A stretch of DNA of 63,844 bases from an uncultured Alphaproteobacteria bacterium (GTDB lineage: Bacteria; Pseudomonadota; Alphaproteobacteria; HIMB59; GCA-002718135): positions 1 through 63,844 of the forward strand of contig CABYKC010000002.1 of NCBI GenBank assembly GCA_902519435.1, given 5' to 3'. The first letter of the stretch is position 1. Each line of letters begins with the position of its first letter. Shown in pieces: positions 28,170 to 36,891 of the stretch. The notes under the pieces are model-generated. The model was not told the DNA's origin and did not search any database. It was given only the letters and a program-made list of their open reading frames with translations. Made by a program: the position numbers and the translations under genes.

Positions 28170-29442
28170 AATAACAAATATAAAAGCAAGGCAAATAATA
28201 GATAGTAGAGGAAATCCAACTGTTGAATGCGATATAGAGTTTGAAAATTCTATCTTTGGAAGAGCTGCAGTTCCAAGTGGAGCATCTACTGGAGTGCATG
28301 AGGCTCTAGAATTGCGAGATAATGATAAATCCAAATACAAAGGTAAAGGAGTTCTGAAAGCAGTAGGAAATATCAATCATACAATTTCCAATGAACTAGT
28401 TGGAAAATCATTTGAAGATATTTCTTCTTTTGATGATTTTTTATTAGAAATTGATGGTACAGAAAATAAATCTAACTTAGGCGCTAATGCAACACTTGCT
28501 GCAAGTTTAGCTTTTTCAAAATGTTTAGCTTCTTCTGAAGGTCATGAATTGTATTCTTTTCTTGGTAAAGAACATTCAATGAGTCTTCCAGTTCCAATGA
28601 TGAACATTATTAATGGTGGTTCACATGCAGATAATGATGTTGATATTCAAGAATTTATGGTTGCTCCAATTGGTGCAAATAATTTTTCAGAAGCACTTCA
28701 ATATGGATGCGAAATATTTCATTCATTAAAGTCACTTTTAAAATCAAAAGGTTTAAATACAAATGTTGGTGATGAAGGTGGGTTTGCTCCTAACATAAAT
28801 ACTTCTAGTGAAGTCATAGAAACTGTTTTAAAATCAGTGGAGGATGCAGGATTTAAACCTGGAAAAGATATTTATCTTTCACTTGATGTTGCCTCAACTG
28901 AATTTTATAAAAATAATAAATATGATTTACAAGGAGAAAAAATAATATTGTCTTCTGATGAGATGATTAAATATCTAGAGAAATTGGTAAATGATTATCC
29001 AATTTATTCTATTGAAGATGGAATGTCGGAGGATGATTGGGATGGTTGGTCTAATTTAACATCAACAATAGGAAAAAAAGTTCAGTTAGTTGGTGATGAT
29101 TTATTTGTTACAAATAAAAAAAGATTACAAAAAGGAATTTCAGAGAGTGCTGGTAATTCTATTTTAGTTAAAGTAAATCAAATAGGAACTTTAAAAGAAA
29201 CTTTAGAGTCAATTAAATTAGCTAAAGAAAATAATTTCACTACTATAATTTCACATCGTTCTGGCGAGACTGAAGATACGACGATTGCTGATTTATCAGT
29301 TGGTGTTTCAGCAGGTCAAATTAAAACAGGATCATTATCGAGAACAGATAGAACGGCAAAATATAATCAATTATTGAGAATTGAAGAAGCATTACAAGGT
29401 AAAGCAAAGTATGCTGGATCTTCTATTTTAAATAATAATTGA
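28162..29442 (+). CDS. eno: Enolase
   Basis: Dehydrates 2-phosphoglycerate to phosphoenolpyruvate; also commonly a degradosome partner in proteobacteria. Motifs seen are [71 protein letters not shown] and the active-site [16 protein letters not shown]. 426 residues is standard. It overlaps kdsA, whose substrate it supplies, and is followed after 35 bases by ftsB, the usual proteobacterial order. Confidence 0.97.
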   Translation: MPKITNIKARQIIDSRGNPTVECDIEFENSIFGRAAVPSGASTGVHEALELRDNDKSKYKGKGVLKAVGNINHTISNELVGKSFEDISSFDDFLLEIDGTENKSNLGANATLAASLAFSKCLASSEGHELYSFLGKEHSMSLPVPMMNIINGGSHADNDVDIQEFMVAPIGANNFSEALQYGCEIFHSLKSLLKSKGLNTNVGDEGGFAPNINTSSEVIETVLKSVEDAGFKPGKDIYLSLDVASTEFYKNNKYDLQGEKIILSSDEMIKYLEKLVNDYPIYSIEDGMSEDDWDGWSNLTSTIGKKVQLVGDDLFVTNKKRLQKGISESAGNSILVKVNQIGTLKETLESIKLAKENNFTTIISHRSGETEDTTIADLSVGVSAGQIKTGSLSRTDRTAKYNQLLRIEEALQGKAKYAGSSILNNN

Positions 29443-29477
29443 CAGTCTCCATCTTAAATATGCTATTTATATAGAAC

Positions 29478-29789
29478 ATGAACAAATCATTAGTTTTAAA
29501 AAATAAATTTTATTTTTATTTGTCCTTTTTGTTTACTTTTTTTTTATTTGTTTATCTTCTGTATTTTCTAGTAAATGGTGAGAGGGGATTACTGAAATAT
29601 TTCAGTCTTAAAAATCTTAATGCTCAATACAATGGACAATATATGTCCTTAAAAAAAGAAAATGAATTTTACCTAGATAGAATTAAAAGATTACAACCAA
29701 ATACTATAGATTTGGACTATTTAGATGAGACATTTAGGAAAGTTACAGGATTTACTTCAGAAAACGAAACAGTTATAATTATAGAATAG
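29478..29789 (+). CDS. ftsB: FtsB/DivIC-type septum formation initiator
   Basis: Small bitopic division protein. One membrane segment at about residues 11-32 (FYFYLSFLFTFFLFVYLLYFL) is followed by a coiled-coil-like stretch (LNAQYNGQYMSLKKENEFYLDRIKRL) and a DLDYLDE-type closing region typical of the family. 103 residues. Position between eno and pdhA is the usual alphaproteobacterial location. It would act with FtsL and FtsQ at the septum; those genes are outside the window. Confidence 0.85.
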   Translation: MNKSLVLKNKFYFYLSFLFTFFLFVYLLYFLVNGERGLLKYFSLKNLNAQYNGQYMSLKKENEFYLDRIKRLQPNTIDLDYLDETFRKVTGFTSENETVIIIE

Positions 29790-29799
29790 ATTGATTTAT

Positions 29800-29826
29800 T
29801 TGACAAAAAATCACCCTAATTATAAT
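29800..29826 (+). promoter_or_regulatory. Candidate sigma-70 type promoter for pdhA
   Basis: TTGACA at 29800-29805 and TATAAT at 29821-29826 both match consensus, although the 15-base spacer is two short of ideal. RNA would start near 29833, only about seven bases before the pdhA ATG, and no Shine-Dalgarno sequence fits there. The message may be nearly leaderless. Confidence 0.5.
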
Positions 29827-29839
29827 TAAAGATTATCAT

Positions 29840-30802
29840 ATGAAGAAACTTCAAAAAGCCGATTACATTAAAATGTATTCTTTTATGCTCAAAATTAGAA
29901 GATTTGAGGAAAGAGCAGCTCAACTTTACGGAATGGGGAAAATAGGTGGTTTTTGTCATTTGTATATTGGTCAAGAAGCTGTTGTTGTTGGGATTTTAAT
30001 GACAATTGATAAAAATGACTCAGTTGTAACAACTTATAGAGATCATGGCCATATGATTGCTAGGGGATTAGATCCAAAACGTATTATGGCAGAATTGACT
30101 GGTAGAGAAGATGGTTATTCAGCAGGTAAGGGTGGTTCAATGCATATGTTCTCTAAGGAAAATAATTTTTATGGCGGTCATGGTATTGTAGGAGCGCAAG
30201 TACCAATTGGAACAGGTATAGCATTCACACATAAATATAATGGAGAAAAAAATATATGCAGAACATATATTGGTGATGGAGCAATGAATAATGGACAAGT
30301 TTTTGAAGCTTTTAATTTAGCTGCTTTATGGAAGCTTCCTGTTTTATATATTATTGAAAATAATAAATATGGAATGGGCACATCTGTAGATAGAGCAGCA
30401 GCTGGATTAGATTTATATAAAAGAGGAGAGGCATTTGGTATTCCTGGTGAGAAGGTAGATGGGATGAATGTTTTCTCTGTTATAGAAGCAGCAGATAAAG
30501 CAGGTAAGTATGTCAGAGAAGGTAATGGACCTTATATTATTGAAGTACAAACATATCGATATAGAGGACATTCAATGTCAGATCCTGCAAAATATAGAAC
30601 GAAAGAAGAATTAGATAACTATAAGCAAACTGATCCAATTGAAATAGTTAAAGCAGAAATTTTAAAGAAAAAAATTGCAACTAATGATGAAATTGAAAAA
30701 ATTAATAAAGATACTTTAGAAGAAATTAAAAACGCTGCTGAATTTGCAACTAATAGTCCTTTTCCAAAGGACAGTGAGCTTTATACGGACGTTTATTTAT
30801 AA
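29840..30802 (+). CDS. pdhA: Pyruvate dehydrogenase E1 component, alpha subunit
   Basis: Thiamine-diphosphate-dependent E1 alpha, which with PdhB decarboxylates pyruvate and acetylates the lipoyl arm. The ThDP/metal motif GDGAMNNGQVFEAFNLAALW ends with ENNKYGMGTSVDRAA. EAVVVGI, YRDHGHMIARG and GGSMHMFS in the substrate channel are conserved, and the late YRYRGHSMSDPAKYRTKEE matches E1 alpha proteins. 320 residues. It follows ftsB after 50 bases, with a possible promoter, and precedes pdhB by three bases. Confidence 0.96.
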   Translation: MKKLQKADYIKMYSFMLKIRRFEERAAQLYGMGKIGGFCHLYIGQEAVVVGILMTIDKNDSVVTTYRDHGHMIARGLDPKRIMAELTGREDGYSAGKGGSMHMFSKENNFYGGHGIVGAQVPIGTGIAFTHKYNGEKNICRTYIGDGAMNNGQVFEAFNLAALWKLPVLYIIENNKYGMGTSVDRAAAGLDLYKRGEAFGIPGEKVDGMNVFSVIEAADKAGKYVREGNGPYIIEVQTYRYRGHSMSDPAKYRTKEELDNYKQTDPIEIVKAEILKKKIATNDEIEKINKDTLEEIKNAAEFATNSPFPKDSELYTDVYL

Positions 30803-30805
30803 ATT

Positions 30806-32185
30806 ATGAGCACAGAAATTTTAATGCCTGCATTATCTCCAACAATGACTGAGGGTAATCTGTCTAAGTGGTTAATTAAAAAAGGGGATACTGTTAAAGC
30901 TGGTGATTTGATTGCAGAAATTGAAACTGACAAAGCAACAATGGAGGTAGAAGCGGTAGATGAAGGTGTTGTTCTAGATCTTTTATTTAAAGAAGGTGAG
31001 GCGAATATTCCAGTAAATAAAGCTATAGCTATTATTGGTGATCCAAATGAAAAAGTTGAAGTAAAAAAAGAAGCTCCCGTAGAAAAAGTGATTGATGAAA
31101 AGAAAATTGAAAAAAATATTGAGACAAAAATTGAGACAAAGAAAGATAATATAATCGATACACCATCACCTAAAATAGAAGAAGGTACAAATTTAATCTC
31201 AGAAGAAATTACCATGCGTCAAGCACTAAGAGACACTATGGCTGAAGAAATGAGAAAAGATAATAAAGTTTTCATATTAGGAGAAGAAGTTGCCGAGTAT
31301 CAAGGTGCGTATAAAGTAACGCAAGGTCTTCTTCAGGAATTTGGCAAAGAAAGAGTATTAGATACTCCTATTTCCGAACATGGTTTCACTGGATTAGCAG
31401 TTGGTGCAGCATTTAAGGGGTTGAGACCAATTTTAGAATTTATGACTTTTAATTTTTCTATGCAAGCAATTGATCAAATAATAAATTCAGCAGCAAAAAC
31501 ACTTTACATGTCTGGAGGACAAATTAACTGTCCTATTGTTTTCAGAGGACCTAATGGTGCTGCGGCTCAAGTTGCTGCACAACATAGTCAGGATTTTTCT
31601 TCCTGGTATTCTCAAGTGCCAGGTTTAAAAGTCATTGCGCCATCTACTCCTTATAACGCAAAAGGTTTATTAAGATCTGCAATATCAGATCCAAATCCCG
31701 TAATTTTTCTAGAAAATGAAATTCTTTATGGATTAAAAGGTCCCGTTAATAATGACATTAACTTCTCAATACCAATTGGAAAAGCAAATATAGAAAAAGA
31801 AGGTAAAGATTTAACGATCGTAACGTATTCAATAATGTTGCAGAAATCAAAAGAAGCTGCATTAAGACTTAAAGAGGAATACAATTTAGATATAGAAATT
31901 ATTGATTTACAAACTTTACGACCTTTGGATACAGAAACAATTTTAAATTCAGTTAAAAAAACTAATAGATTAATCACTGTCGAAGAGTCATGGCCATTTG
32001 GTAGTGTTGGTTCTGAAATTGCAAATATTGTTCAAAGGGATGCATTTGATTATTTAGACTCACCAGTGATAAAAGTTAATAGTGCGGATGTTCCAATGCC
32101 ATACGCATTGAGCTTAGAAAAATTATATCTTCCTCAAGTTGATGATATTATAAATGCTGCAAAAAAAGTAAGTTATATAAAATAA
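30806..32185 (+). CDS. pdhB: Pyruvate dehydrogenase E1 component, beta subunit with N-terminal lipoyl domain
   Basis: Beta chain of the heterotetrameric E1. Residues 1-80 are a biotin/lipoyl domain with the lipoylated Lys in [17 protein letters not shown], as is typical for alphaproteobacterial PdhB. A charged Lys/Glu linker to about residue 130 joins it to the transketolase-like domain ([16 protein letters not shown], then [14 protein letters not shown] and [15 protein letters not shown]) and the C-terminal [13 protein letters not shown] region. 459 residues. Stop and pdhC start are directly adjacent. Confidence 0.96.
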   Translation: MSTEILMPALSPTMTEGNLSKWLIKKGDTVKAGDLIAEIETDKATMEVEAVDEGVVLDLLFKEGEANIPVNKAIAIIGDPNEKVEVKKEAPVEKVIDEKKIEKNIETKIETKKDNIIDTPSPKIEEGTNLISEEITMRQALRDTMAEEMRKDNKVFILGEEVAEYQGAYKVTQGLLQEFGKERVLDTPISEHGFTGLAVGAAFKGLRPILEFMTFNFSMQAIDQIINSAAKTLYMSGGQINCPIVFRGPNGAAAQVAAQHSQDFSSWYSQVPGLKVIAPSTPYNAKGLLRSAISDPNPVIFLENEILYGLKGPVNNDINFSIPIGKANIEKEGKDLTIVTYSIMLQKSKEAALRLKEEYNLDIEIIDLQTLRPLDTETILNSVKKTNRLITVEESWPFGSVGSEIANIVQRDAFDYLDSPVIKVNSADVPMPYALSLEKLYLPQVDDIINAAKKVSYIK

Positions 32186-32365
32186 ATGGCAATTAAAGTT
32201 TTAATGCCAGCATTATCACCCACAATGTCAGAGGGTGTAATTAATAAGTGGCTAGTAAATATTGGTGATACTGTTTCAGCTGGTGATATATTAGCTGAAA
32301 TTGAAACAGATAAAGCAACAATGGAAGTTGAGGCAGTTGATGAGGGAGAAATTACACATTTAATT
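30806..32365 (+). repeat. Related lipoyl-domain coding segments at the 5' ends of pdhB and pdhC
   Basis: The first ~60 codons of pdhB (30806-30985) and of pdhC (32186-32365) encode nearly parallel lipoyl domains; both contain LMPALSPTM and [15 protein letters not shown]. The DNA is clearly alike by eye, but silent sites differ. This is an old duplication, a possible target for recombination between the two genes. It is the normal arrangement for this enzyme family, not a mobile element. Confidence 0.8.
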
Positions 32366-33415
32366 GATACAACACCAGATAAACAAGTTGCTGTTAATTC
32401 TGTCATTGCTCTAATCAATGGTAACAAAGATGAAAGATTAGAAGATTATAACGATAAAGATCAAACTGTAAGCAGTGAAGAAAAAAATGAAGTTTCAGAA
32501 ACATCTAAAGTAAATACTGAAGTAGATAACAGTCAAATAATAGAAAGAAGTAAAGATTCAAATACTAAACAAAATACTAATTTTGCCTCACCGTTTGTTA
32601 AAAAATTTTCGAAAGATAACAATATTGATCTAACTCTTATTAAAGGGTCTGGACCTGATGGTAGGATAATAAAAAAAGATATTGAAAATTTTGAACTTCA
32701 TATCAATGATGAAAATATTTCTGTAATTGAGCCATCTAGTATTAGAAAAATAATTGCTGAAAGAACAACACAAACAAAAAATGAGGTTCCACATTTTTAT
32801 CTTACAATTGAAACAAGAATGGATAAGCTAATAAATTTAAGAAAAAAAATAAATTCAAATAGTAATATCAAAATCTCGTTTAATGATCTCATTGTAAAAG
32901 CATGTGCAATGGCAATAGCGAATAATCCAGAAACAAATATTTCTTGGGTGAATGGTAAAATTCATCAATATAAAAATATCGATATTGCAATAGCGGTAGC
33001 TTTAAAAGAAGGATTGATCACACCTATTGTTAAAGAAGCCGATACAAAAGGATTAGCTGAAATCTCAACAGAAATTAAATCATTAGTAAAAAAAGCTAAT
33101 CAAAATAAATTATTACCAGAAGAATATAGTGGAGGATCTATAACTATCTCAAACTTAGGCATGTTTGGAATCACAGAATTTCAAGCAATTATTAACCCGC
33201 CACAATCAAGTATTATTGCAATTGGATCTATAATTGAAAAACCTGTTGTGAACTCTGGCAGTATTGAAATAGGACATACAATGAAATCTACTATTTCAGC
33301 AGATCATAGATCACTAGATGGTGCCGTTGCGGCAAAATTACTCAAAGATTTTAGCGATATTTTAGAAGATCCCTTCCAAATATGGTTGAATAGCATGGAT
33401 ATGGAAGTTATTTAA
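32186..33415 (+). CDS. pdhC: Pyruvate dehydrogenase E2, dihydrolipoyl acetyltransferase
   Basis: Core of the pyruvate dehydrogenase complex; moves acetyl from lipoyl to CoA. Residues 1-80 form one lipoyl domain ([15 protein letters not shown] again). A low-complexity linker leads to the E1/E3-binding domain near 135-170 ([29 protein letters not shown]). The catalytic domain ends with the [19 protein letters not shown] motif (His and Asp of the active site). 409 residues. The next gene is lipA; the E3 gene lpd that often follows pdhC in relatives is not here. Confidence 0.96.
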   Translation: MAIKVLMPALSPTMSEGVINKWLVNIGDTVSAGDILAEIETDKATMEVEAVDEGEITHLIDTTPDKQVAVNSVIALINGNKDERLEDYNDKDQTVSSEEKNEVSETSKVNTEVDNSQIIERSKDSNTKQNTNFASPFVKKFSKDNNIDLTLIKGSGPDGRIIKKDIENFELHINDENISVIEPSSIRKIIAERTTQTKNEVPHFYLTIETRMDKLINLRKKINSNSNIKISFNDLIVKACAMAIANNPETNISWVNGKIHQYKNIDIAIAVALKEGLITPIVKEADTKGLAEISTEIKSLVKKANQNKLLPEEYSGGSITISNLGMFGITEFQAIINPPQSSIIAIGSIIEKPVVNSGSIEIGHTMKSTISADHRSLDGAVAAKLLKDFSDILEDPFQIWLNSMDMEVI

Positions 33416-33420
33416 CCTAC

Positions 33421-34356
33421 ATGAGTGGACCACGTCATCCTGAAAAAGTTAAAAATAAATCAAATCCAATCCCTAAAAAACCAAGTTGGATTAGAGTAAA
33501 AGCACCAACTTCAAAATTTTTCAAAGAAACAAATAAACTCCTAAAAGACAAAAAAATTGTAACTGTATGCGAAGAAGCTGCATGTCCAAATATAGCTGAA
33601 TGTTGGCAAAAAAAACATGCAACATTTATGATACTCGGAGATATATGTACTAGAGCTTGCGCATTTTGTAATATTAAAACTGGCAAACCTCACTATATTG
33701 ATCACGGTGAAGCTATAAGAATTGCTGAGTCAGTTAAGCAATTGAATTTAGAACATGTTGTAATTACAAGTGTTGACAGAGATGACCTAATAGATGGTGG
33801 AGCACTACATTTTATCAACGTAATAGATTCAATTAAATCTTTAAATCCAAGTTGCACAATTGAAATTTTAACTCCTGACTTTAAAAATAAACCTGAAGCT
33901 ATAGATATTTTATCTAAAAATTTACCTGACGTCTTCAATCATAATTTAGAAACAGTGCCAAGATTATACCCTTCAATTCGTCCGGGTTCACGATACTTCG
34001 TAAGTTTAAATTTACTTAGTCAAATTAAAGAAAAAAATCCAAGTATATTTACAAAATCAGGTCTGATGGTTGGTTTAGGTGAAACTAAAGAAGAAGTTTA
34101 TCAAGTAATGGATGATTTGAGAGCAGCTAATGTTGATTTTATTACAATAGGACAATACTTACCGCCAACACCAAAGCATGCTAAGCTGGAAAAATTTATT
34201 ACTCCTGAAGAATTTGAGGAATACAAAAAAATGGCATACGCAAAAGGATTTCTAATGGTTGCATCATCACCTCTTACTCGTTCAAGTTATCATGCTTCTG
34301 ATGATTTTAAAATCATGCAAGAAAATAGGAAAAATAAACTTTATTCAATTCAATGA
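33421..34356 (+). CDS. lipA: Lipoyl synthase
   Basis: Radical-SAM enzyme inserting two sulfurs into octanoyl groups to make the lipoyl cofactor used by PdhB and PdhC just upstream. The auxiliary cluster ligands are in [14 protein letters not shown] and the radical-SAM CxxxCxxC is in [16 protein letters not shown]. The C-terminal [11 protein letters not shown] carries the conserved Arg-Ser-Ser-Tyr. 311 residues. It starts five bases after pdhC and overlaps the next gene by four bases (ATGA). Confidence 0.97.
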   Translation: MSGPRHPEKVKNKSNPIPKKPSWIRVKAPTSKFFKETNKLLKDKKIVTVCEEAACPNIAECWQKKHATFMILGDICTRACAFCNIKTGKPHYIDHGEAIRIAESVKQLNLEHVVITSVDRDDLIDGGALHFINVIDSIKSLNPSCTIEILTPDFKNKPEAIDILSKNLPDVFNHNLETVPRLYPSIRPGSRYFVSLNLLSQIKEKNPSIFTKSGLMVGLGETKEEVYQVMDDLRAANVDFITIGQYLPPTPKHAKLEKFITPEEFEEYKKMAYAKGFLMVASSPLTRSSYHASDDFKIMQENRKNKLYSIQ

Positions 34357-34790
34357 AGTCATCAAATAGGGAGGAAATAGTCGATCATGACGCAAGGGGT
34401 CTTTTTGATATTGTTTTAGATATTGAAAGTTATCCATATTTTATTCCTTGGTGTTCAGCAATGAGAATTCACTCAAAAAATAAAAACGAAATTTATGCTG
34501 ATATGGTCGTATGGTATAAATATTTTATGCCCCAAACTTTTGGTTCTCACGTCACTTTTGATAAAAAAAAACTTTCAATAAGTACAACATATATTGAAGG
34601 ACCTTTAAAAGATCTTAAAACTAATTGGATTTTTGAATCATTAAAAAAAAATCAAACAAGAATACATTTTAATGTTGAATTTGAATTTAAACGATTTTTT
34701 CACCAAAAAATTGCTGAAGCTTTTTTTCCTTTAATTGAAAACAAAATGATTGAATCATTTAAAGTTCGTGCTGATGAAATTTTAGATTAA
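34353..34790 (+). CDS. Coq10/RatA-like START-domain protein
   Basis: A 145-residue helix-grip protein of the polyketide-cyclase/START superfamily. It resembles the Coq10/RatA group: [23 protein letters not shown] near the start, [16 protein letters not shown] in the middle and ALTELIE-like [20 protein letters not shown] at the end. Proteobacterial members next to lipA are believed to bind ubiquinone; the RatA name comes from a ribosome-association study in E. coli. The sequence supports the fold and family, not the exact role. It overlaps lipA by four bases and the convergent pncC gene by nine. Confidence 0.8.
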   Translation: MKSSNREEIVDHDARGLFDIVLDIESYPYFIPWCSAMRIHSKNKNEIYADMVVWYKYFMPQTFGSHVTFDKKKLSISTTYIEGPLKDLKTNWIFESLKKNQTRIHFNVEFEFKRFFHQKIAEAFFPLIENKMIESFKVRADEILD

Positions 34791-35246
34791 TTGATTAATT
34801 TTGCTAAATATAAAATCTCTAGTTTTTCTTTGTATGTCCAATCGTTTTCCTTTGTATATTTTCTTGAAAATATAATTACTTTTATTAACTTTAATTCCAA
34901 TATATACTAATCCTACTGGCTTTAACTTTGCCCCACCATTAGGACCTGCTATACCAGTTGTAGAAATGCAGATTTTTGTTTTTTCATTTTTGTACAGACC
35001 ATTTATCATGTCCTCAGCTACTTCTTTACTTACAGCTCCAAATTTTGAGAGATTACTTTTTGAAACAGATAAATATTTAGATTTAGCTTTATTTGAATAA
35101 CTAATAATCCCGTAAGAGAAAATTTTTGAAACTCCGCTGTATTTTGTGATAGTGTTTGCTATTAGCCCACCTGTGCATGACTCAGCAACTGAAATTGAGA
35201 TATTTTTTTTTATTAATTTATCTATAACTTTTTTAATAATAGGCAT
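34782..35246 (-). CDS. pncC: Nicotinamide-nucleotide amidase (CinA C-terminal domain protein)
   Basis: Stand-alone CinA C-terminal domain, which in studied cases hydrolyses NMN to nicotinate mononucleotide for NAD recycling. The signature SVAESCTGGLIANTITKYSGVS is near the start, with YSNKAKSKYLSV, FGAVSKEVAEDM, TGIAGPNGGAKLKPVG in order. 154 residues. It overlaps pgpA by 14 bases upstream and the convergent Coq10-like gene by nine bases downstream. Confidence 0.92.
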   Translation of the reverse strand: MPIIKKVIDKLIKKNISISVAESCTGGLIANTITKYSGVSKIFSYGIISYSNKAKSKYLSVSKSNLSKFGAVSKEVAEDMINGLYKNEKTKICISTTGIAGPNGGAKLKPVGLVYIGIKVNKSNYIFKKIYKGKRLDIQRKTRDFIFSKINQLI

Positions 35247-35709
35247 TTACAATACAAAGAATTATTACTGTATATATTCCTGCTATTAAATCATCAAGAA
35301 TTACACCAAAAGCTGATTTAAGTTTCCTGTCTACTATATTGGCTGGAAAAATTTTCAATATATCAAAAAAACGAAATAAAATAAAAATTAACATTATTGT
35401 TACATAAGGATTTATTATTTTAATTTGATCATAAAATATTAAAATTAAGTATACTCCTAAGAATTCATCAATAACTATTATTTTTGAGTCATGTGATTGG
35501 GTATGTGAAGAGAATTTATTAATAAAAAATAAAGATAGTAAAAAGATTACAAAAAAAATAACTACAAATATTTCTAAAGAAATAATTTTGTATTCAACAA
35601 TAGGAAATAAAATAACTATTGATAAAAAAGATGCAAAGGTTCCAGATGGTATTAATTTAATATATCCAGCAAAAGATAAAGATACAAAAAAATTAGCTAA
35701 TTTTATCAT
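35233..35709 (-). CDS. pgpA: Phosphatidylglycerophosphatase A
   Basis: Inner-membrane phosphatase producing phosphatidylglycerol. PgpA features are the early GYIKLIPSGTFASFLSI, the acidic VIDEFLGVYLIL, FRFFDILKIFPANIVDRKLKSAFGVILDDLIAGIY region with many aspartates, and three to four hydrophobic segments. 158 residues is normal. It works downstream of CDP-diacylglycerol, the product of the frameshifted cdsA earlier in the window. It overlaps ispDF by 17 bases and pncC by 14. Confidence 0.93.
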   Translation of the reverse strand: MIKLANFFVSLSFAGYIKLIPSGTFASFLSIVILFPIVEYKIISLEIFVVIFFVIFLLSLFFINKFSSHTQSHDSKIIVIDEFLGVYLILIFYDQIKIINPYVTIMLIFILFRFFDILKIFPANIVDRKLKSAFGVILDDLIAGIYTVIILCIVNAYY

Positions 35710-36832
35710 CTGTTATATGAACTATTGACTCAGCTGCGATTCCTTCACCATTACCAATAAAACCAATTTTTTCATTTGTAGTCGCTTTAATAGATACAGA
35801 GGTATTTTTAATTTGAAGTAATGTTGAAATATTTTTAATCATTTTTGAAACATATTTATTAATTTTAGGTTTTTCAGCTATTATATTTATATCTAGATTG
35901 ATTACAGAATAACCTTTTTCTTTAAGTTTTTTTCTGCAATAAATAATGAACTTAGATGAATCTGCATTTTTCCATTTTTTATCTGTGTTTGGAAAGTGAT
36001 AACCTATGTCTCTCATAGAGAGCGCTCCAAAAATACTATCACAAATTGCATGCAGTACAACGTCGGCATCAGAATGACCAATTAACTTAGAGAAAGGAAT
36101 TTTAACACCCCCTAATTTTAATCCATTTTTGGTTTTTTTATCAATTTGATGAATATCATAACCAATACCGTATTTTGATATGGGCTTTCTGTATAAATTA
36201 AATAACTGAATATCTTCTGGGTAAGTAATTTTAATATTATTTTTTTCACCTTTGATCAAATTTATTTTTATTTTTGATTTTTGTAATAGCCCAGCATCAT
36301 CATTAAATTCAAAATTTTTATATTTGATATGTTCTTTTAATATTAAATTATAATTAAAACCCTGGGGTGTTTGTACATTAATTACTTTTGTTTCCAATTT
36401 ACTTTTCTTTATTAGTTGTCTGTCATTATATTCAACATATGGAATTACATTAGTATTTTTGCCTAATTTGGATATAATTCTTTTAATTAATTTATTACTA
36501 CATAAAGGACGTGCAGCATCATGTATTAATACATTTTTAATTTTAAATTTTTTTAAATTTTTTAAAGCATTAAAAGATGAAATTTGTCTTGTAAGCCCAG
36601 GTTTTGAATAGGTAATTTTTATTTTCTCAGAAACAGCCTTATGATTAAAGTAAGTGTTTTGATATTTTTTATCTATTGAAATATTAATAATATCGAAGTT
36701 TGATAAATCTAAATTTGAAATAAAATAATTTAAAAAATTTGTATTCCCAATTTTTAAGAATTGTTTTGGAATTTTTTGACCAAATCTCTTTCCTTTTCCA
36801 CCAGCTAGAATTACAAGTGCATTTTTCATCAT
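35693..36832 (-). CDS. ispDF: Bifunctional MEP cytidylyltransferase / MEcPP synthase
   Basis: Fusion of two MEP-pathway enzymes, common in alphaproteobacteria. Residues 1 to about 215 are IspD (ALVILAGGKGKRFGQKIPKQF, VLIHDAARPLC and NVQTPQGF), which couples MEP to CTP. From about residue 220 it is IspF (YGIGYDIHQI, LIGHSDADVVLHAICDSI, DIGYHFPNTD, and VSIKATTNEKIGFIGNGEG), which makes MEcPP in a zinc site. 379 residues. It is the first gene of the minus-strand trio ispDF-pgpA-pncC and is divergent from ntrY across 59 bases. Confidence 0.96.
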   Translation of the reverse strand: MMKNALVILAGGKGKRFGQKIPKQFLKIGNTNFLNYFISNLDLSNFDIINISIDKKYQNTYFNHKAVSEKIKITYSKPGLTRQISSFNALKNLKKFKIKNVLIHDAARPLCSNKLIKRIISKLGKNTNVIPYVEYNDRQLIKKSKLETKVINVQTPQGFNYNLILKEHIKYKNFEFNDDAGLLQKSKIKINLIKGEKNNIKITYPEDIQLFNLYRKPISKYGIGYDIHQIDKKTKNGLKLGGVKIPFSKLIGHSDADVVLHAICDSIFGALSMRDIGYHFPNTDKKWKNADSSKFIIYCRKKLKEKGYSVINLDINIIAEKPKINKYVSKMIKNISTLLQIKNTSVSIKATTNEKIGFIGNGEGIAAESIVHITDDKIS

Positions 36833-36891
36833 TTTAATTTATATACTATACTGTTTTACTATCATTATTTAAAAACTAACTAAAGTATACA

